Below, piece after piece: positions 1-12,175 of a stretch of 64,000 nt of DNA. Positions within the stretch are counted from its first letter, which is position 1. The number at the start of each line of letters is the position of its first letter. The notes under the pieces are model-generated. The model did not search any database, was not told the DNA's origin, and worked only from the letters and a program-made list of their open reading frames with translations. The translations under genes were made by a program, and so were the position numbers. The stretch spans positions 496,001 through 560,000 of the forward strand of contig NZ_CP046120.1 of the NCBI RefSeq assembly GCF_009707465.1. The letters are read 5' to 3'. Source of the stretch: Novosphingobium sp. Gsoil 351 (GTDB taxonomy: Bacteria > Pseudomonadota > Alphaproteobacteria > Sphingomonadales > Sphingomonadaceae).

Positions 1-1
1 C

Positions 2-529
2 GTCTTCGCCCAGGCGCAGCTTCTCACCGCCAAGCCCGTGCTCTACGTCTGCAACGTCGAAGAAGAGGCCGCGGGCGAGGGCAACGCGCTCTCGGCGCGG
101 GTGTTCGAGAAGGCCAAGGCCGAGGGCGCCAACGCCGTGGTGGTCTCCGCCGCGATCGAGGCGGACATCGTGACGATGCCGGTAGAGGACCGCGGCGAGT
201 TCCTAGAGGCGATGGGGCTGGAAGAGGCTGGTCTCGCGCGGATCATCCGCTCGGGCTACGACCTGCTCCACCTGATCACCTTCTTCACCGTCGGGCCCAA
301 GGAAGCGCGGGCGTGGACCGTCCATACCGGCGCCAAGGCCCCCGATGCGGCAGGCGAGATCCACTCCGACATGCAACGCGGCTTCATCCGCGCCGAAACC
401 ATCGCCTACGACGACTATGTGGCGCTGGGCGGCGAGAACCCGGCCAAGGAAGCGGGCAAGCTGCGCCAGGAAGGCAAGGACTACGTCGTCCAGGACGGCG
501 ACGTGCTCCACTTCAAGTTCAACGTTTGA
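2..529 (+). CDS. ychF: Redox-regulated ATPase YchF, C-terminal part (5' end outside window)
   Basis: The reading frame is open from the window edge and ends at the TGA at 527-529, giving about 175 residues of what is normally a protein of about 366 residues. The visible part covers the end of the Obg-like G domain and helical region (PVLYVCNV strand, EADIVTMP, AGLARIIRSGYDLL) and a complete C-terminal TGS domain (ITFFTVGPKEARAWT, HSDMQRGFIRAE, VQDGDVLHFKFNV). YchF/OLA1 proteins are translation-associated P-loop enzymes that prefer ATP over GTP and bind ribosomes. The nucleotide-binding P-loop lies outside the window, so only the family assignment can be made here. No frame disruption is visible. 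Confidence 0.95.
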   Translation, partial: VFAQAQLLTAKPVLYVCNVEEEAAGEGNALSARVFEKAKAEGANAVVVSAAIEADIVTMPVEDRGEFLEAMGLEEAGLARIIRSGYDLLHLITFFTVGPKEARAWTVHTGAKAPDAAGEIHSDMQRGFIRAETIAYDDYVALGGENPAKEAGKLRQEGKDYVVQDGDVLHFKFNV

Positions 530-591
530 TGTTCCTCGCCCCCGTCAGGGGGAGAGGATAGCGAAGCTTGCCGCATCGCGGCTAGCGCAGC

Positions 592-637
592 TTGGAGAGG
601 GGCCGCAGCGTAGCGCACCGCTGCGGCCCCTCTCCAA
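592..637. repeat. Long perfect hairpin in ychF-DUF1206 intergenic region
   Basis: Two 19-nt arms, 592-610 and 619-637, are exact reverse complements around an 8-nt loop (611-618). Around it lies a second, looser symmetry: AGGGGGAGAGGATA near 546-559 mirrors TATCCTCTCCCCT near 672-684. The whole 540-700 stretch can therefore fold as a nested cruciform. No T-run follows on either strand, so it is not a canonical intrinsic terminator, although it follows the ychF stop and could shape the 3' end of that transcript. A dispersed intergenic palindrome is equally likely. Confidence 0.75.
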
Positions 638-761
638 CTTCGGCTAATTCGCTTCGCTCACAAGCCTGCGTATCCTCTCCCCTGAAGGGGCGAGGGCACG
701 CAGGAACCACCACCCCTTCCCCCCCGTTCCCTCCCCACAACAGGGATGAGGAACACCGGAC

Positions 762-1601
762 ATGGCGCGCGTCACACGGCTCGACTGGCTGGCCAAGGCG
801 GGCTTCGCCGCGCGCGGAATCGTCTATATCCTGTTCGGCTGGATCGCGCTGTCGGCGCGGGGCAAGACCGACGAGGGCCAGAAGGCGGTGTTCGATCAGG
901 TCCAGGACATGCCCATGGGCGACCTGCTGCTGACCCTGCTCGCGCTGGGCCTGTTCGCCTACGGCGTGTTCCGCCTGACCAGCGGCTTCCTCGACATCGA
1001 GGGCAAGGGCGACGAGCCCAAGGGCCTCGCCGGCCGCGCGGCCCAAGTCGGCAGTGGGCTGTTCTATCTCCTGCTCGCCTACACCGCGGCTCAGTTCCTC
1101 GGCGGCGGCAAACCATCGGGCAACGCTACCGGCAGCGGCACTAGTCAGGAGGCTGCCAAGACCTTGCTCGACTTCGATCTGGGTGTATTCGGGCTGTGGT
1201 TGGTCGCGGCGGGATTTCTCGCGGCGGCGGGGTTGCAGGTGCGCAAGGCGTTCAAGGGCAGCCATATGAAGCAGACCGCACCGGACACCCCCGCCTTCGC
1301 CAAGACGCTCGGCCAGATCGGCCTCGTCACGCGCGGGCTGATCTTCGCGGTGATCGCCTACTCGTTCGTCCGGGTCGCCCAGACCAACGATCCCGGCCAG
1401 GCCAAGGCCGGCGGCGCCGCGATCGCCTCGCTGCTGGATTCCAGCCCCACGCTCTACACTCTGGTCGCAGTGGGACTGATCGTGTTCGGCGTGTTCAGCC
1501 TGATCCTCGCGAAATACCGGATCGTGCCTGCGATCGACGTGGCGGGGGCGGCCAAGGGCAAGGCGCACGCGGCAAGGGCGAAGGTTGCGGCTAAGCTCTG
1601 A
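762..1601 (+). CDS. DUF1206 family integral membrane protein
   Basis: This 279-residue protein has six predicted membrane spans, roughly at residues 11-31, 51-72, 92-112, 138-160, 185-205 and 231-252. They are arranged as three similar two-helix units, each opening with an Arg/Gly-rich stretch (KAGFAARGIVYILFGW, GRAAQVGSGLFYLLLAY, QIGLVTRGLIFAVIAYS). That three-fold architecture is the hallmark of DUF1206, whose function is unknown. The start at ATG 762 follows a GATGAGG ribosome-binding site. It is transcribed toward the convergent MerR gene, and the two stop regions overlap by 11 nt. I infer an inner-membrane location and assign no activity. Confidence 0.85.
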   Translation: MARVTRLDWLAKAGFAARGIVYILFGWIALSARGKTDEGQKAVFDQVQDMPMGDLLLTLLALGLFAYGVFRLTSGFLDIEGKGDEPKGLAGRAAQVGSGLFYLLLAYTAAQFLGGGKPSGNATGSGTSQEAAKTLLDFDLGVFGLWLVAAGFLAAAGLQVRKAFKGSHMKQTAPDTPAFAKTLGQIGLVTRGLIFAVIAYSFVRVAQTNDPGQAKAGGAAIASLLDSSPTLYTLVAVGLIVFGVFSLILAKYRIVPAIDVAGAAKGKAHAARAKVAAKL

Positions 1602-1998
1602 GCCCGTCGAACGCGGCCAGGATCGGGCACGGCCCCTTGCCGCCCCCGGCGCAATCCTTTGCGAGCCGCGTGAGTGCATCGCGGCTGGCTTCGAGTTCGG
1701 CGATCCTGGCATCGAGTTCGGCAATCCGCTCGCGCGCCATCGCTTGTGCGGTAACGCGATCGTTATCGCGGTCGAGTTCGATCAGGCGGGCGATCTCATC
1801 GAGCGAGAACCCCGCCCGCTGCGCCGAGCGGATGAAGCGAAGGCGGCGAAGGTCGTCCTCGCCGTAATGCCGCCGCCCGGCCGCACCCCCCGTCCGCGAC
1901 GGCCGGGGATCGGTCAGGAGACCGCGTCTCTGGTAGAAGCGGACGGTTTCCACACCGACCCCTGCGCTTCTTCCCAGTTCCGAAATAGTCAGCGCCAT
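1591..1998 (-). CDS. MerR-family metal-responsive regulator (mercury-type DNA-binding domain)
   Basis: This 135-residue regulator has an N-terminal winged-helix domain that reads like the mercury MerR group (GVGVETVRFYQRRGLL at 13-28, RRHYGEDDL at 42-50, SAQRAGFSLDEIA at 58-70). A long dimerisation helix (85-115) and a C-terminal metal loop with C116 and C124 in C-x7-C-P-I spacing follow. Mercury MerR uses three cysteines, the first at the start of the dimer helix; here that position is Arg81, so the classical Hg triad is incomplete. C-x7-C is the spacing of the CueR copper loop. It is divergent from the glutaredoxin-MauE gene, and the dyad between them (2010-2025) is its expected operator. 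By family behaviour it would repress or activate that promoter through DNA distortion. The inducing metal is not established. Confidence 0.9.
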   Translation of the reverse strand: MALTISELGRSAGVGVETVRFYQRRGLLTDPRPSRTGGAAGRRHYGEDDLRRLRFIRSAQRAGFSLDEIARLIELDRDNDRVTAQAMARERIAELDARIAELEASRDALTRLAKDCAGGGKGPCPILAAFDGLRA

Positions 1999-2003
1999 CG
2001 GGG

Positions 2004-2035
2004 TTGACTCCGTACCGTGGTACGGAAGCTATGGC
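2004..2035 (+). promoter_or_regulatory. mer-type promoter/operator for MerR regulator
   Basis: A -35 hexamer TTGACT (2004-2009) and a -10 hexamer TATGGC (2030-2035) are separated by a long spacer of 20 nt. The spacer holds the perfect dyad CCGTAC-CGTG-GTACGG (2010-2025). Half-sites, 4-nt centre and -35 match the layout I recall for the Tn21/Tn501 mer operator (CCGTAC-N4-GTACGG after TTGACT). An over-long spacer bridged by a dyad is the signature of MerR-activated promoters. It points toward the glutaredoxin-MauE gene starting at 2076. Confidence 0.85.
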
Positions 2036-2075
2036 AGATCTCGTTGCAGGCGAAACCAGCCCCCCAGGATCGACG

Positions 2076-2813
2076 ATGAGCAAGTCCGCCACACTGTACC
2101 GCATGGTCATGCCGGGCCACACTTGTCCTTACGGCCTCAAGGCGCTGCACCTGCTGCGGCGGCGCGGCTATGCGGTCGAAGACCGCTGGCTAAAGACGCG
2201 CGCGGAAACCGACGGGTTCAAGGCGGAGCATGCGGTCAAGACGACCCCGCAGACCTTCATCGATGGCGAGCGGGTCGGCGGATACGACGATCTGCGCCGG
2301 TTCCTCGGGCTGAAGGTCGCCGATCCCGACGCGGTCAGCTACGTTCCCGTGGTGGCGGTGTTCGCCGCCGCGCTGGCGCTGGCTCTCGCCGCGGACTGGG
2401 CAGCCTATCAAGCGCTCCAGCCCGTCCGCATCGCCGAATGGTTCGTCTCGTTCGCGATGGTCCTGCTGGCGATGCTCAAGCTGCAGGACATCGAGAGGTT
2501 CTCGACGATGTTCCTCAACTATGACCTGCTGGCGAAACGCTGGGTGCCTTATGGGTACGTCTACCCGTTCGCGGAGTTCACTGCGGGCGCGCTGATGGCG
2601 GCGCGCGCGCTGCCCTGGCTTTCGATCCCGCTCGCCCTGGTCATCGGAACGATCGGCGCGGGATCGGTGTTCAAGGCGGTCTATGTCGACAAACGCGAAC
2701 TCAAGTGCGCCTGCGTGGGCGGATCGAGCCGGGTGCCTCTCGGTTTCGTGAGCCTGAGCGAGAACCTGGCGATGGTGGCGATGGCGCTGTGGATGCTGTG
2801 GCGGCCGATGTGA
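2076..2813 (+). CDS. Glutaredoxin-MauE/DoxX fusion membrane protein
   Basis: This 245-residue protein starts at ATG 2076, downstream of the MerR-type promoter; an upstream in-frame TTG lies inside the promoter and is not credible. Residues 1-75 form a glutaredoxin-like domain with a CPYG active site (TCPYGLKAL) and a TTPQTFIDGERVGGYDDL segment containing the conserved cis-proline. The remainder is a MauE/DoxX-type membrane domain with about four or five helices (PVVAVFAAALALALA, WFVSFAMVLLAML, FAEFTAGALMAA, IPLALVIGTIGAG, SENLAMVAMALWMLW) and a CAC motif before the last helix. MauE-like proteins take part in disulfide handling; in metal-response clusters such fusions are thought to manage thiols or metals at the inner membrane, which is inference here. 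A Met/His-rich protein gene follows 17 nt after the stop. Confidence 0.8.
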   Translation: MSKSATLYRMVMPGHTCPYGLKALHLLRRRGYAVEDRWLKTRAETDGFKAEHAVKTTPQTFIDGERVGGYDDLRRFLGLKVADPDAVSYVPVVAVFAAALALALAADWAAYQALQPVRIAEWFVSFAMVLLAMLKLQDIERFSTMFLNYDLLAKRWVPYGYVYPFAEFTAGALMAARALPWLSIPLALVIGTIGAGSVFKAVYVDKRELKCACVGGSSRVPLGFVSLSENLAMVAMALWMLWRPM

Positions 2814-2830
2814 TTTTTCCGGAGATGACA

Positions 2831-4259
<1,429 letters not shown>

Positions 4260-4363
4260 GCAAACTGGCGTTTCCACACCTTGACCCGGTCGTCCCGAGC
4301 CTGTCGAAGGATGTCCGCCCGCCGGCTTCGGCAAGCTGGGCCTGAGCGGATCTGGGAGGTTCA

Positions 4364-4822
4364 ATGCAGTATTTCGAAGACATTCCCGTCGGCCAGAAGC
4401 ACGCCTTCGGCCGGTACGAAGTGACGCGCGAGGAAGTGCTGGCATTCGCGGGCAAGTACGATCCGCAGGCCTTCCACCTCGATGACGAGGCGGCGGCCAA
4501 GACCCATTTCGGGCGCCTCTCGGCGAGCGGCTGGCACACCTGCGCAATGGCGATGGCGATGATGGTCGAGAACCTGAAGGATCGCCAGCAGGCCGGGCTC
4601 GGCTCACCGGGGGTGGACGAGTTGCGCTGGCTGAAGCCGGTCTATCCCGGCGACACGCTGCGCTGCGAAACCGAGGTGTTCGAGAAGCGGCGCAGCGCCA
4701 GCCGCCGCGAGATGGGCATCTTCAAGTCGCGACTGAAAGTGTTCAACCAGCACGACGAGCCGGTGCTGTCGATGTCTTCGATCGGACTTGTCGAAGTGCG
4801 CGACAAGGACGCGCCGCTTTGA
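4364..4822 (+). CDS. MaoC-like hotdog-fold dehydratase
   Basis: This 152-residue single-hotdog protein opens with YFEDIPVGQKHAFGRYEVT, the usual lead-in of MaoC proteins. The catalytic stretch follows (FAGKYDPQAFHLDDEAA, residues 27-43), where Asp and His form the R-hydratase dyad, and then the SGWHTCAMAM helix. Such enzymes hydrate trans-2-enoyl-CoA or related acyl thioesters. The length matches free-standing MaoC proteins. There is no clear operon partner: the upstream outer-membrane gene ends about 100 nt away and the downstream lipoprotein gene is convergent. The substrate cannot be read from the sequence. Confidence 0.88.
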   Translation: MQYFEDIPVGQKHAFGRYEVTREEVLAFAGKYDPQAFHLDDEAAAKTHFGRLSASGWHTCAMAMAMMVENLKDRQQAGLGSPGVDELRWLKPVYPGDTLRCETEVFEKRRSASRREMGIFKSRLKVFNQHDEPVLSMSSIGLVEVRDKDAPL

Positions 4823-4828
4823 GCTTAT

Positions 4829-4853
4829 CCTCTCCGAGCTTGCCTCGGGGAGG
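4829..4853. terminator. Hairpin between convergent maoC-like and lipoprotein genes
   Basis: A 10-bp stem (4829-4838 with 4844-4853, one G-T pair) and a 5-nt loop sit in the 33-nt gap between two convergent stop codons, followed by GTTTA on the plus strand. The position fits a bidirectional terminator, but the U-tract is weak. Confidence 0.55.
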
Positions 4854-4855
4854 GT

Positions 4856-5377
4856 TTACGCACCGCACTGCACCTGGCCGTCGGCTTGGTAGACGACCTG
4901 GTCGTAGGGGTCGGTGACGAGCAGGTGCCCCGGCCAACGCGTCACCTCGTCCGCCACATTGTCGGTGCGGGTCAGCGACAGCGCCATTTCCTTGCCGACA
5001 TACCGCGAGAACGTACCAAGCGGCAGCTTGGCGCTGCCCGGATCGGAGGCAAAGCGCACCGGATGGCCGTCGAGCAGCAGGTAGGCGACCTTTTCGCGGG
5101 TCAGCAGCACCGCCCCCATGCTGCTGCCCGGCGCGAATGCGCAGCCTGCGCCGAACAGATCGAACTTCTGGATGTCGCCGAACAGGATCGGTTGCGGGTC
5201 GATCGGCTTGGGCGGCGGCTTGATTTCCTGCGCGGCCTTGACCTGGGCGATCGCGCGGTCGTCCTCGGCGCGCTTCTGGGCGGCCGTCTTGTCCGGGCCG
5301 CAGGCTGCGAGGAGTGCGGTTACAGCCAGCACGGAAACCCAACCCCGCTCGTGTCGAGCGAAGTCGAACCACCTCAC
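4856..5377 (-). CDS. Putative lipoprotein of unknown function
   Basis: The frame encodes about 173 residues with a lipobox (VLAVTALLAAC) that marks a lipid-modified cysteine, then a charged linker (KTAAQKRAEDDRAI) and a compact soluble domain of about 110 residues (ILFGDIQKFDLFGAGCAF, AYLLLDGHPVRF, GHLLVTDPYDQVVY) ending in QVQCGA. I recognise no named family. The start is uncertain. GTG 5377 gives a 26-residue signal but overlaps a dispersed palindromic repeat (5354-5418), whose translation supplies the N-terminal residues. GTG 5332 gives a very short signal. The frame continues further upstream into mutL, but that part reads as antisense of the repeat and is not credible. Confidence 0.65.
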   Translation of the reverse strand: MRWFDFARHERGWVSVLAVTALLAACGPDKTAAQKRAEDDRAIAQVKAAQEIKPPPKPIDPQPILFGDIQKFDLFGAGCAFAPGSSMGAVLLTREKVAYLLLDGHPVRFASDPGSAKLPLGTFSRYVGKEMALSLTRTDNVADEVTRWPGHLLVTDPYDQVVYQADGQVQCGA

Positions 5378-5425
5378 GCCATGCTTGGTCCTCGTGCGCG
5401 ATCCCTCGACTTCGCTCGGGATGAG
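5349..5425. repeat. Dispersed REPIN-like inverted repeat, copy A
   Basis: Arms CGAGCGAAGTCGA (5355-5367) and TCGACTTCGCTCG (5406-5418) are exact reverse complements 38 nt apart. They are followed by GGATGAGC. The same arms and tail recur at 25232-25303, 20 kb away. The pattern resembles paired REP palindromes (REPINs). This copy lies between mutL and the lipoprotein gene. Confidence 0.8.
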
Positions 5426-5459
5426 CGGAGCTTGGGGGTATCCGTGAATACGGTGCGCG

Positions 5460-7298
<1,839 letters not shown>

Positions 7299-7407
7299 GA
7301 GGCGTGCGAGACTAGCGGCGAACTAACATATATTCGAGACGATCAGTGGGGATAACCCGCGCGTAAACGACAATATTTTAGCGTTTCGCCGCTATCCCGG
7401 TTAATGA

Positions 7408-8535
<1,128 letters not shown>

Positions 8536-8580
8536 GCAGGTCCCGCCCAGCCGGTTTCGGATTGACGAAGGGATAGGCGC

Positions 8581-9462
8581 ATGCCGCCGCCGAACGACCG
8601 GCGCCCGGGCTTTTCGCGCAAGGCGCAGCTTGGCATCTTCACCGGATACGTCGCTGCCATCGGCGGGGTTCTGGCCGGGCTGGTGCTGATCGCCATCGCC
8701 GTCGCCGATCCTGGCAGTTTCGCCTTCCTGCGCCGCGGAGCCAACGAGATCGTGGCTCCAGCGGGCGCCGCTGGCAGCGCGGTGCGCGCGGATTCGCGCG
8801 GGTTCTTCCAGCGCATCGGCGACTACATCGATGCCGGCGCAACGAACGCGGCGCTGCGCAAGGAAGTCGCCGCCGCCCGGGTCCAGCAGGTGCGCACCGC
8901 CGCGCTGGCCGAGGAGAACCGGCGTCTCAAGGCCCTACTCGGGGTGGTCGAGACCACCGAGCGTCCAGTCGCGACGACCCGGCTGGTCGCTTCGACCTCG
9001 GCCAGCACCCGGCGCTTCGCGATCATCGGCGCGGGTAGCCGCCAGGGCGTGCAAATCCGCATGCCGGTGCGCGGCGCCAACGGTCTGGTCGGGCGCGTGC
9101 TCGAAGTCGGGCCCAACACCGCGCGCGTTCTGCTCGTCACGGATAGCGAGAACGTCGTCCCCGTCCGCCGCGCCAGCGACGGGATCGCGGCGTTTTCCGA
9201 AGGCCGCGCCGATGGGCGGGTGCGGCTGCGGCTGATCAACATCGGGGTCAATCCGCTCAAGCGCGGCGACGTGTTCGTGACCTCGGGTTCGGGCGGGATC
9301 TACCGCCCGGGCATCCCCGTCGCGCAAGTCGAATCGCTGCTGTCCGACGGCGCGATCGCGCGGATCGTCAGCGACCCGGCGGCATCGGAGTTCGTGCTGG
9401 TCGAACCGGTCTATCAGGAACTGGCCGATCCCACCGCGCCGACCGCGACCCCGGTCCGGTGA
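8581..9462 (+). CDS. mreC: Rod shape-determining protein MreC
   Basis: MreC of 293 residues has a short cytoplasmic tail and one membrane span (about 20-45). A coiled-coil region follows (about 85-125, ALRKEVAAARVQQVRTAALAEENRRLKALL in part), then the two beta-rich domains typical of MreC (GRVLEVGPNTARVLLVTDSENVVPV; FVTSGSGGIYRPGIPVA). It is periplasmic and links MreB/MreD to PBP2. Its TGA at 9460-9462 shares one base with the mreD ATG at 9462, indicating translational coupling. Confidence 0.95.
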   Translation: MPPPNDRRPGFSRKAQLGIFTGYVAAIGGVLAGLVLIAIAVADPGSFAFLRRGANEIVAPAGAAGSAVRADSRGFFQRIGDYIDAGATNAALRKEVAAARVQQVRTAALAEENRRLKALLGVVETTERPVATTRLVASTSASTRRFAIIGAGSRQGVQIRMPVRGANGLVGRVLEVGPNTARVLLVTDSENVVPVRRASDGIAAFSEGRADGRVRLRLINIGVNPLKRGDVFVTSGSGGIYRPGIPVAQVESLLSDGAIARIVSDPAASEFVLVEPVYQELADPTAPTATPVR

Positions 9463-10070
9463 TGGCGATCGTCCGCAAATCGCGCGGGCTTGGCGGCAGG
9501 CAGCCGCTGGCGGTGCTGCGCCGCCAGCAGGACGCGATCAACGACCGGCTGCGCAAGCGGATCAACCGCGCGCCCTCGCCGATCCTGTCGCGGGGGGTGC
9601 CGTGGGTCAGCGTGATGCTGCTCAGCCTGGCGCCGTTCGCGCCGCTGTTCGTGTCGGCACCGATAATGCCCCCGCTGGCCTTCATGGCGCTGCTGGCGTG
9701 GCGGATGCTGCGCCCCGGAATGCTGCCGGTGTGGGCAGGCGCGCCGCTCGGCGGGTTCGACGACCTCTACAGCGGCCAGCCCTTCGGCAGCGCGGTTCTG
9801 CTATGGTCGTGCACGATGATACTCATGGAACTAGCCGACACCCGCCTCCGCTGGCGCGGCTTCCTCCAGGACTGGGCGCTGGCCGCGGCGCTGATCGTGG
9901 GTTACCTGGTGCTGGCGACGCTGATCTCCAACCTGACCGGCGGCCACGCGCCGCTGCGCGCCATCGTGCCGCAGATCGCGCTTTCGCTGATCGCGCACCC
10001 GCTGGTCACGCGGCTGATCGCCGCGCTGGACCGGCTGCGCCTGCTGCCGCTGCAGCAGGTCGGGCGATGA
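9462..10070 (+). CDS. mreD: Rod shape-determining protein MreD
   Basis: This 202-residue hydrophobic protein has about five membrane helices (VSVMLLSLAPFAPLFV, PPLAFMALLAWRML, SAVLLWSCTMILME, WALAAALIVGYLVLATLI, IAHPLVTRLIAAL) and the FDDLYSGQPFGSAVLLW loop seen in MreD. An N-terminal basic stretch of about 45 residues precedes the first helix. Start ATG 9462 overlaps the mreC stop by one base; GTG 9459 is an alternative. It is a membrane component of the elongasome. Confidence 0.93.
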   Translation: MAIVRKSRGLGGRQPLAVLRRQQDAINDRLRKRINRAPSPILSRGVPWVSVMLLSLAPFAPLFVSAPIMPPLAFMALLAWRMLRPGMLPVWAGAPLGGFDDLYSGQPFGSAVLLWSCTMILMELADTRLRWRGFLQDWALAAALIVGYLVLATLISNLTGGHAPLRAIVPQIALSLIAHPLVTRLIAALDRLRLLPLQQVGR

Positions 10071-10080
10071 GGCCGGGACG

Positions 10081-12172
10081 ATGAAGTTCGGCGACTGGCG
10101 CAGCCGCGCGCGGACGCGGACCAAACCACCGATGAGCACGGTCGCGCTGACACACACCTTCAACCGCCGCAGCGTCTTCCTAGGTGCGGTCCAGGGCGGG
10201 GTCGGGCTGCTGCTCGCCACTCGCATGGGCTATCTCGCGCTGGCCGAGAACGAGAAGTATCGCCTCGCCTCCGAAAGCAACCGGGTCAACCTGGCTTTGA
10301 TCCCGCCACGTCGGGGGTGGATTCTCGATCGTCACGGCTCGCCGCTGGCCTCCAACCGCGCCGCGTTCCGGGTCGATCTGATCCCAGAGCGGCTGGTCCA
10401 TGCCGAACAGACGATCGCCGAACTTGGCCAGATCCTGGGCCTCAGCGAGGTCGAGTTCCGCGATCTGAAGGACAAGCTCGACAAGGCGCGCGGGTTCCAG
10501 CCGGTCGAGGTCGCCAGCCGGATCGAATGGGACAAGTTCGCCGCGATCAGCGTCCGCTTGCCCGATATGCCCGGAGTGGTGCCGACCCGCGGGTTCAGCC
10601 GCTATTACCCGACCGGTCCCGCGGTCGGCCATCTGATCGGCTATGTCGGCACCACCTCGGCGGAGGAGTACGAGAAGGAGAAGAATCCGCTGCTAATCAC
10701 GCCCGGATTCAAGATCGGCAAGGACGGGCTGGAGAAATACTACGACATCGCGCTGCGCGGGGTGCCCGGCGCGCGGCGCACTGAAAGTCACCGCCGGAGG
10801 CAGGATCGTGCGCGATCTCGAGATGCGCGAGGACGTGCCCGGCAATCCGATCCGCCTGACGATCGACGGCCCACTGCAGGATTTCGCCGCTCGCCGCATC
10901 GGACTCGAATCGGGCGCGGTCGTCGTCATCGACTGCGCGACCGGCGGAATTCTCGCGCTCACCTCGATGCCCGCTTTCGATCCCAACAGCTTTGCCGACG
11001 GGATCGGCCGCCTCGAATGGAAGCTGCTCAACGACGACGACCACATCCCGCTGCTCAACAAGGCGGTGCGCGGACTCTATCCGCCGGGCTCGACGATGAA
11101 ACCGATGGCGACGCTGGCGCTCCAGCAACACGGGGTGTCGCCCGACGAGAGGATCAATTGCCCCGGCGGCTATCGCCTCGGCAGCCGCTTCTTCCGCTGC
11201 GATGCAGTCCATGGCTCGGTCGATATGCGCGGCGCGATCGAGCATAGCTGCAACACCTATTTCTGGAGCATGGCGCACCGTGTCGGCTACGACGCCATCG
11301 CGCCGGTCGCCAAGCTGCTCGGCCTGGGTCAGGAGTTCGTCCTGCCCGGCACCTCGCAACGCTATGGCACCATTCCCGACGCCGCGTGGAAGATGCGCCG
11401 CTACAAGCAGGAGTGGACCTCGGCGGACTCGCTCAACGCCTCGATCGGCCAGGGCTACGTGTCGGTCTCGCCGCTGCAACTGGCGGTGATGACCGCGCGG
11501 ATCGCCAGCGGGCGTAATCTCCAGCCCTCGCTGCTGCTGGGCAAACCGATGCCGCTGGGGCCCGCGTTGCCCTTCAGTGCCGAGCAGCTCGCGGTGACAC
11601 ACGATGGCATGTTCCGCGTGGTCAACGGATCGGGCACCGCGGGGGCGAGCCGGATCGATATCGGCGGAATCAAGATGGCAGGCAAGACCGGCACCGCGCA
11701 AGTGCGCAAGTTGACCAGCCGCGGCGCAGTCGGCGACTGGAAGTCGCGCGACCATTCGCTGTTCGTCTGCTACGCCCCCGCCGATGCACCGAAATATGCG
11801 ATGGCGGTGGTGATCGAGCATGGCACGTTCGGCGCGCGTGCGGCGGCGCCGATCGCCAAGGACGTGATGACCTTTCTGTTCGACCCGCCGACTGCCGTCG
11901 CCTCGCTCCACGCGCTCGAGAAGCAATGGGGGGGCAACGCCACCGAACGGATGGCCGCCAAATACCTCGCCGCCGAGCACACGCCCGCGGCGAGCGCGGC
12001 CAAGCCGGTGACCGAAAGCCAGGTCGAAGAAGCCGTCCAGAAAGCCGAAGAACCTGCCTCCGCTCCGACCGCACCGCAGACCGGGGTGGTCGTCCCACCG
12101 CCCGAAACGGGTGGCTCGACTTCTCCCCCGCCGGCCGCTGCTGCCACCGCCGCCCCACCGTCGCGCACCTGA
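10081..12172 (+). pseudogene. mrdA: Penicillin-binding protein 2, disrupted by a +1 frameshift
   Basis: This is the elongasome transpeptidase. The first frame (10081 onward) encodes the membrane anchor and dimerisation region (VNLALIPPRRGWILDRHG, GLEKYYDIALRGVPGARRTE), then slips out of frame. The second frame (to 12172) carries the catalytic domain with SxxK (YPPGSTMKPM), SxN (EHSCNTYFW) and KTG (AGKTGTAQV), plus a Pro/Ala-rich tail of about 70 residues. Deleting one A from AAA at 10784-10786 restores RRTE-VTAGGRIVRDLE, a continuous PBP2 sequence of about 696 residues. All catalytic motifs are intact and mreBCD and rodA are undamaged. A consensus error is therefore more likely than a true loss of this normally important gene. 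Its stop is 3 nt before the rodA start. Confidence 0.9.
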
Positions 12173-12175
12173 ACC

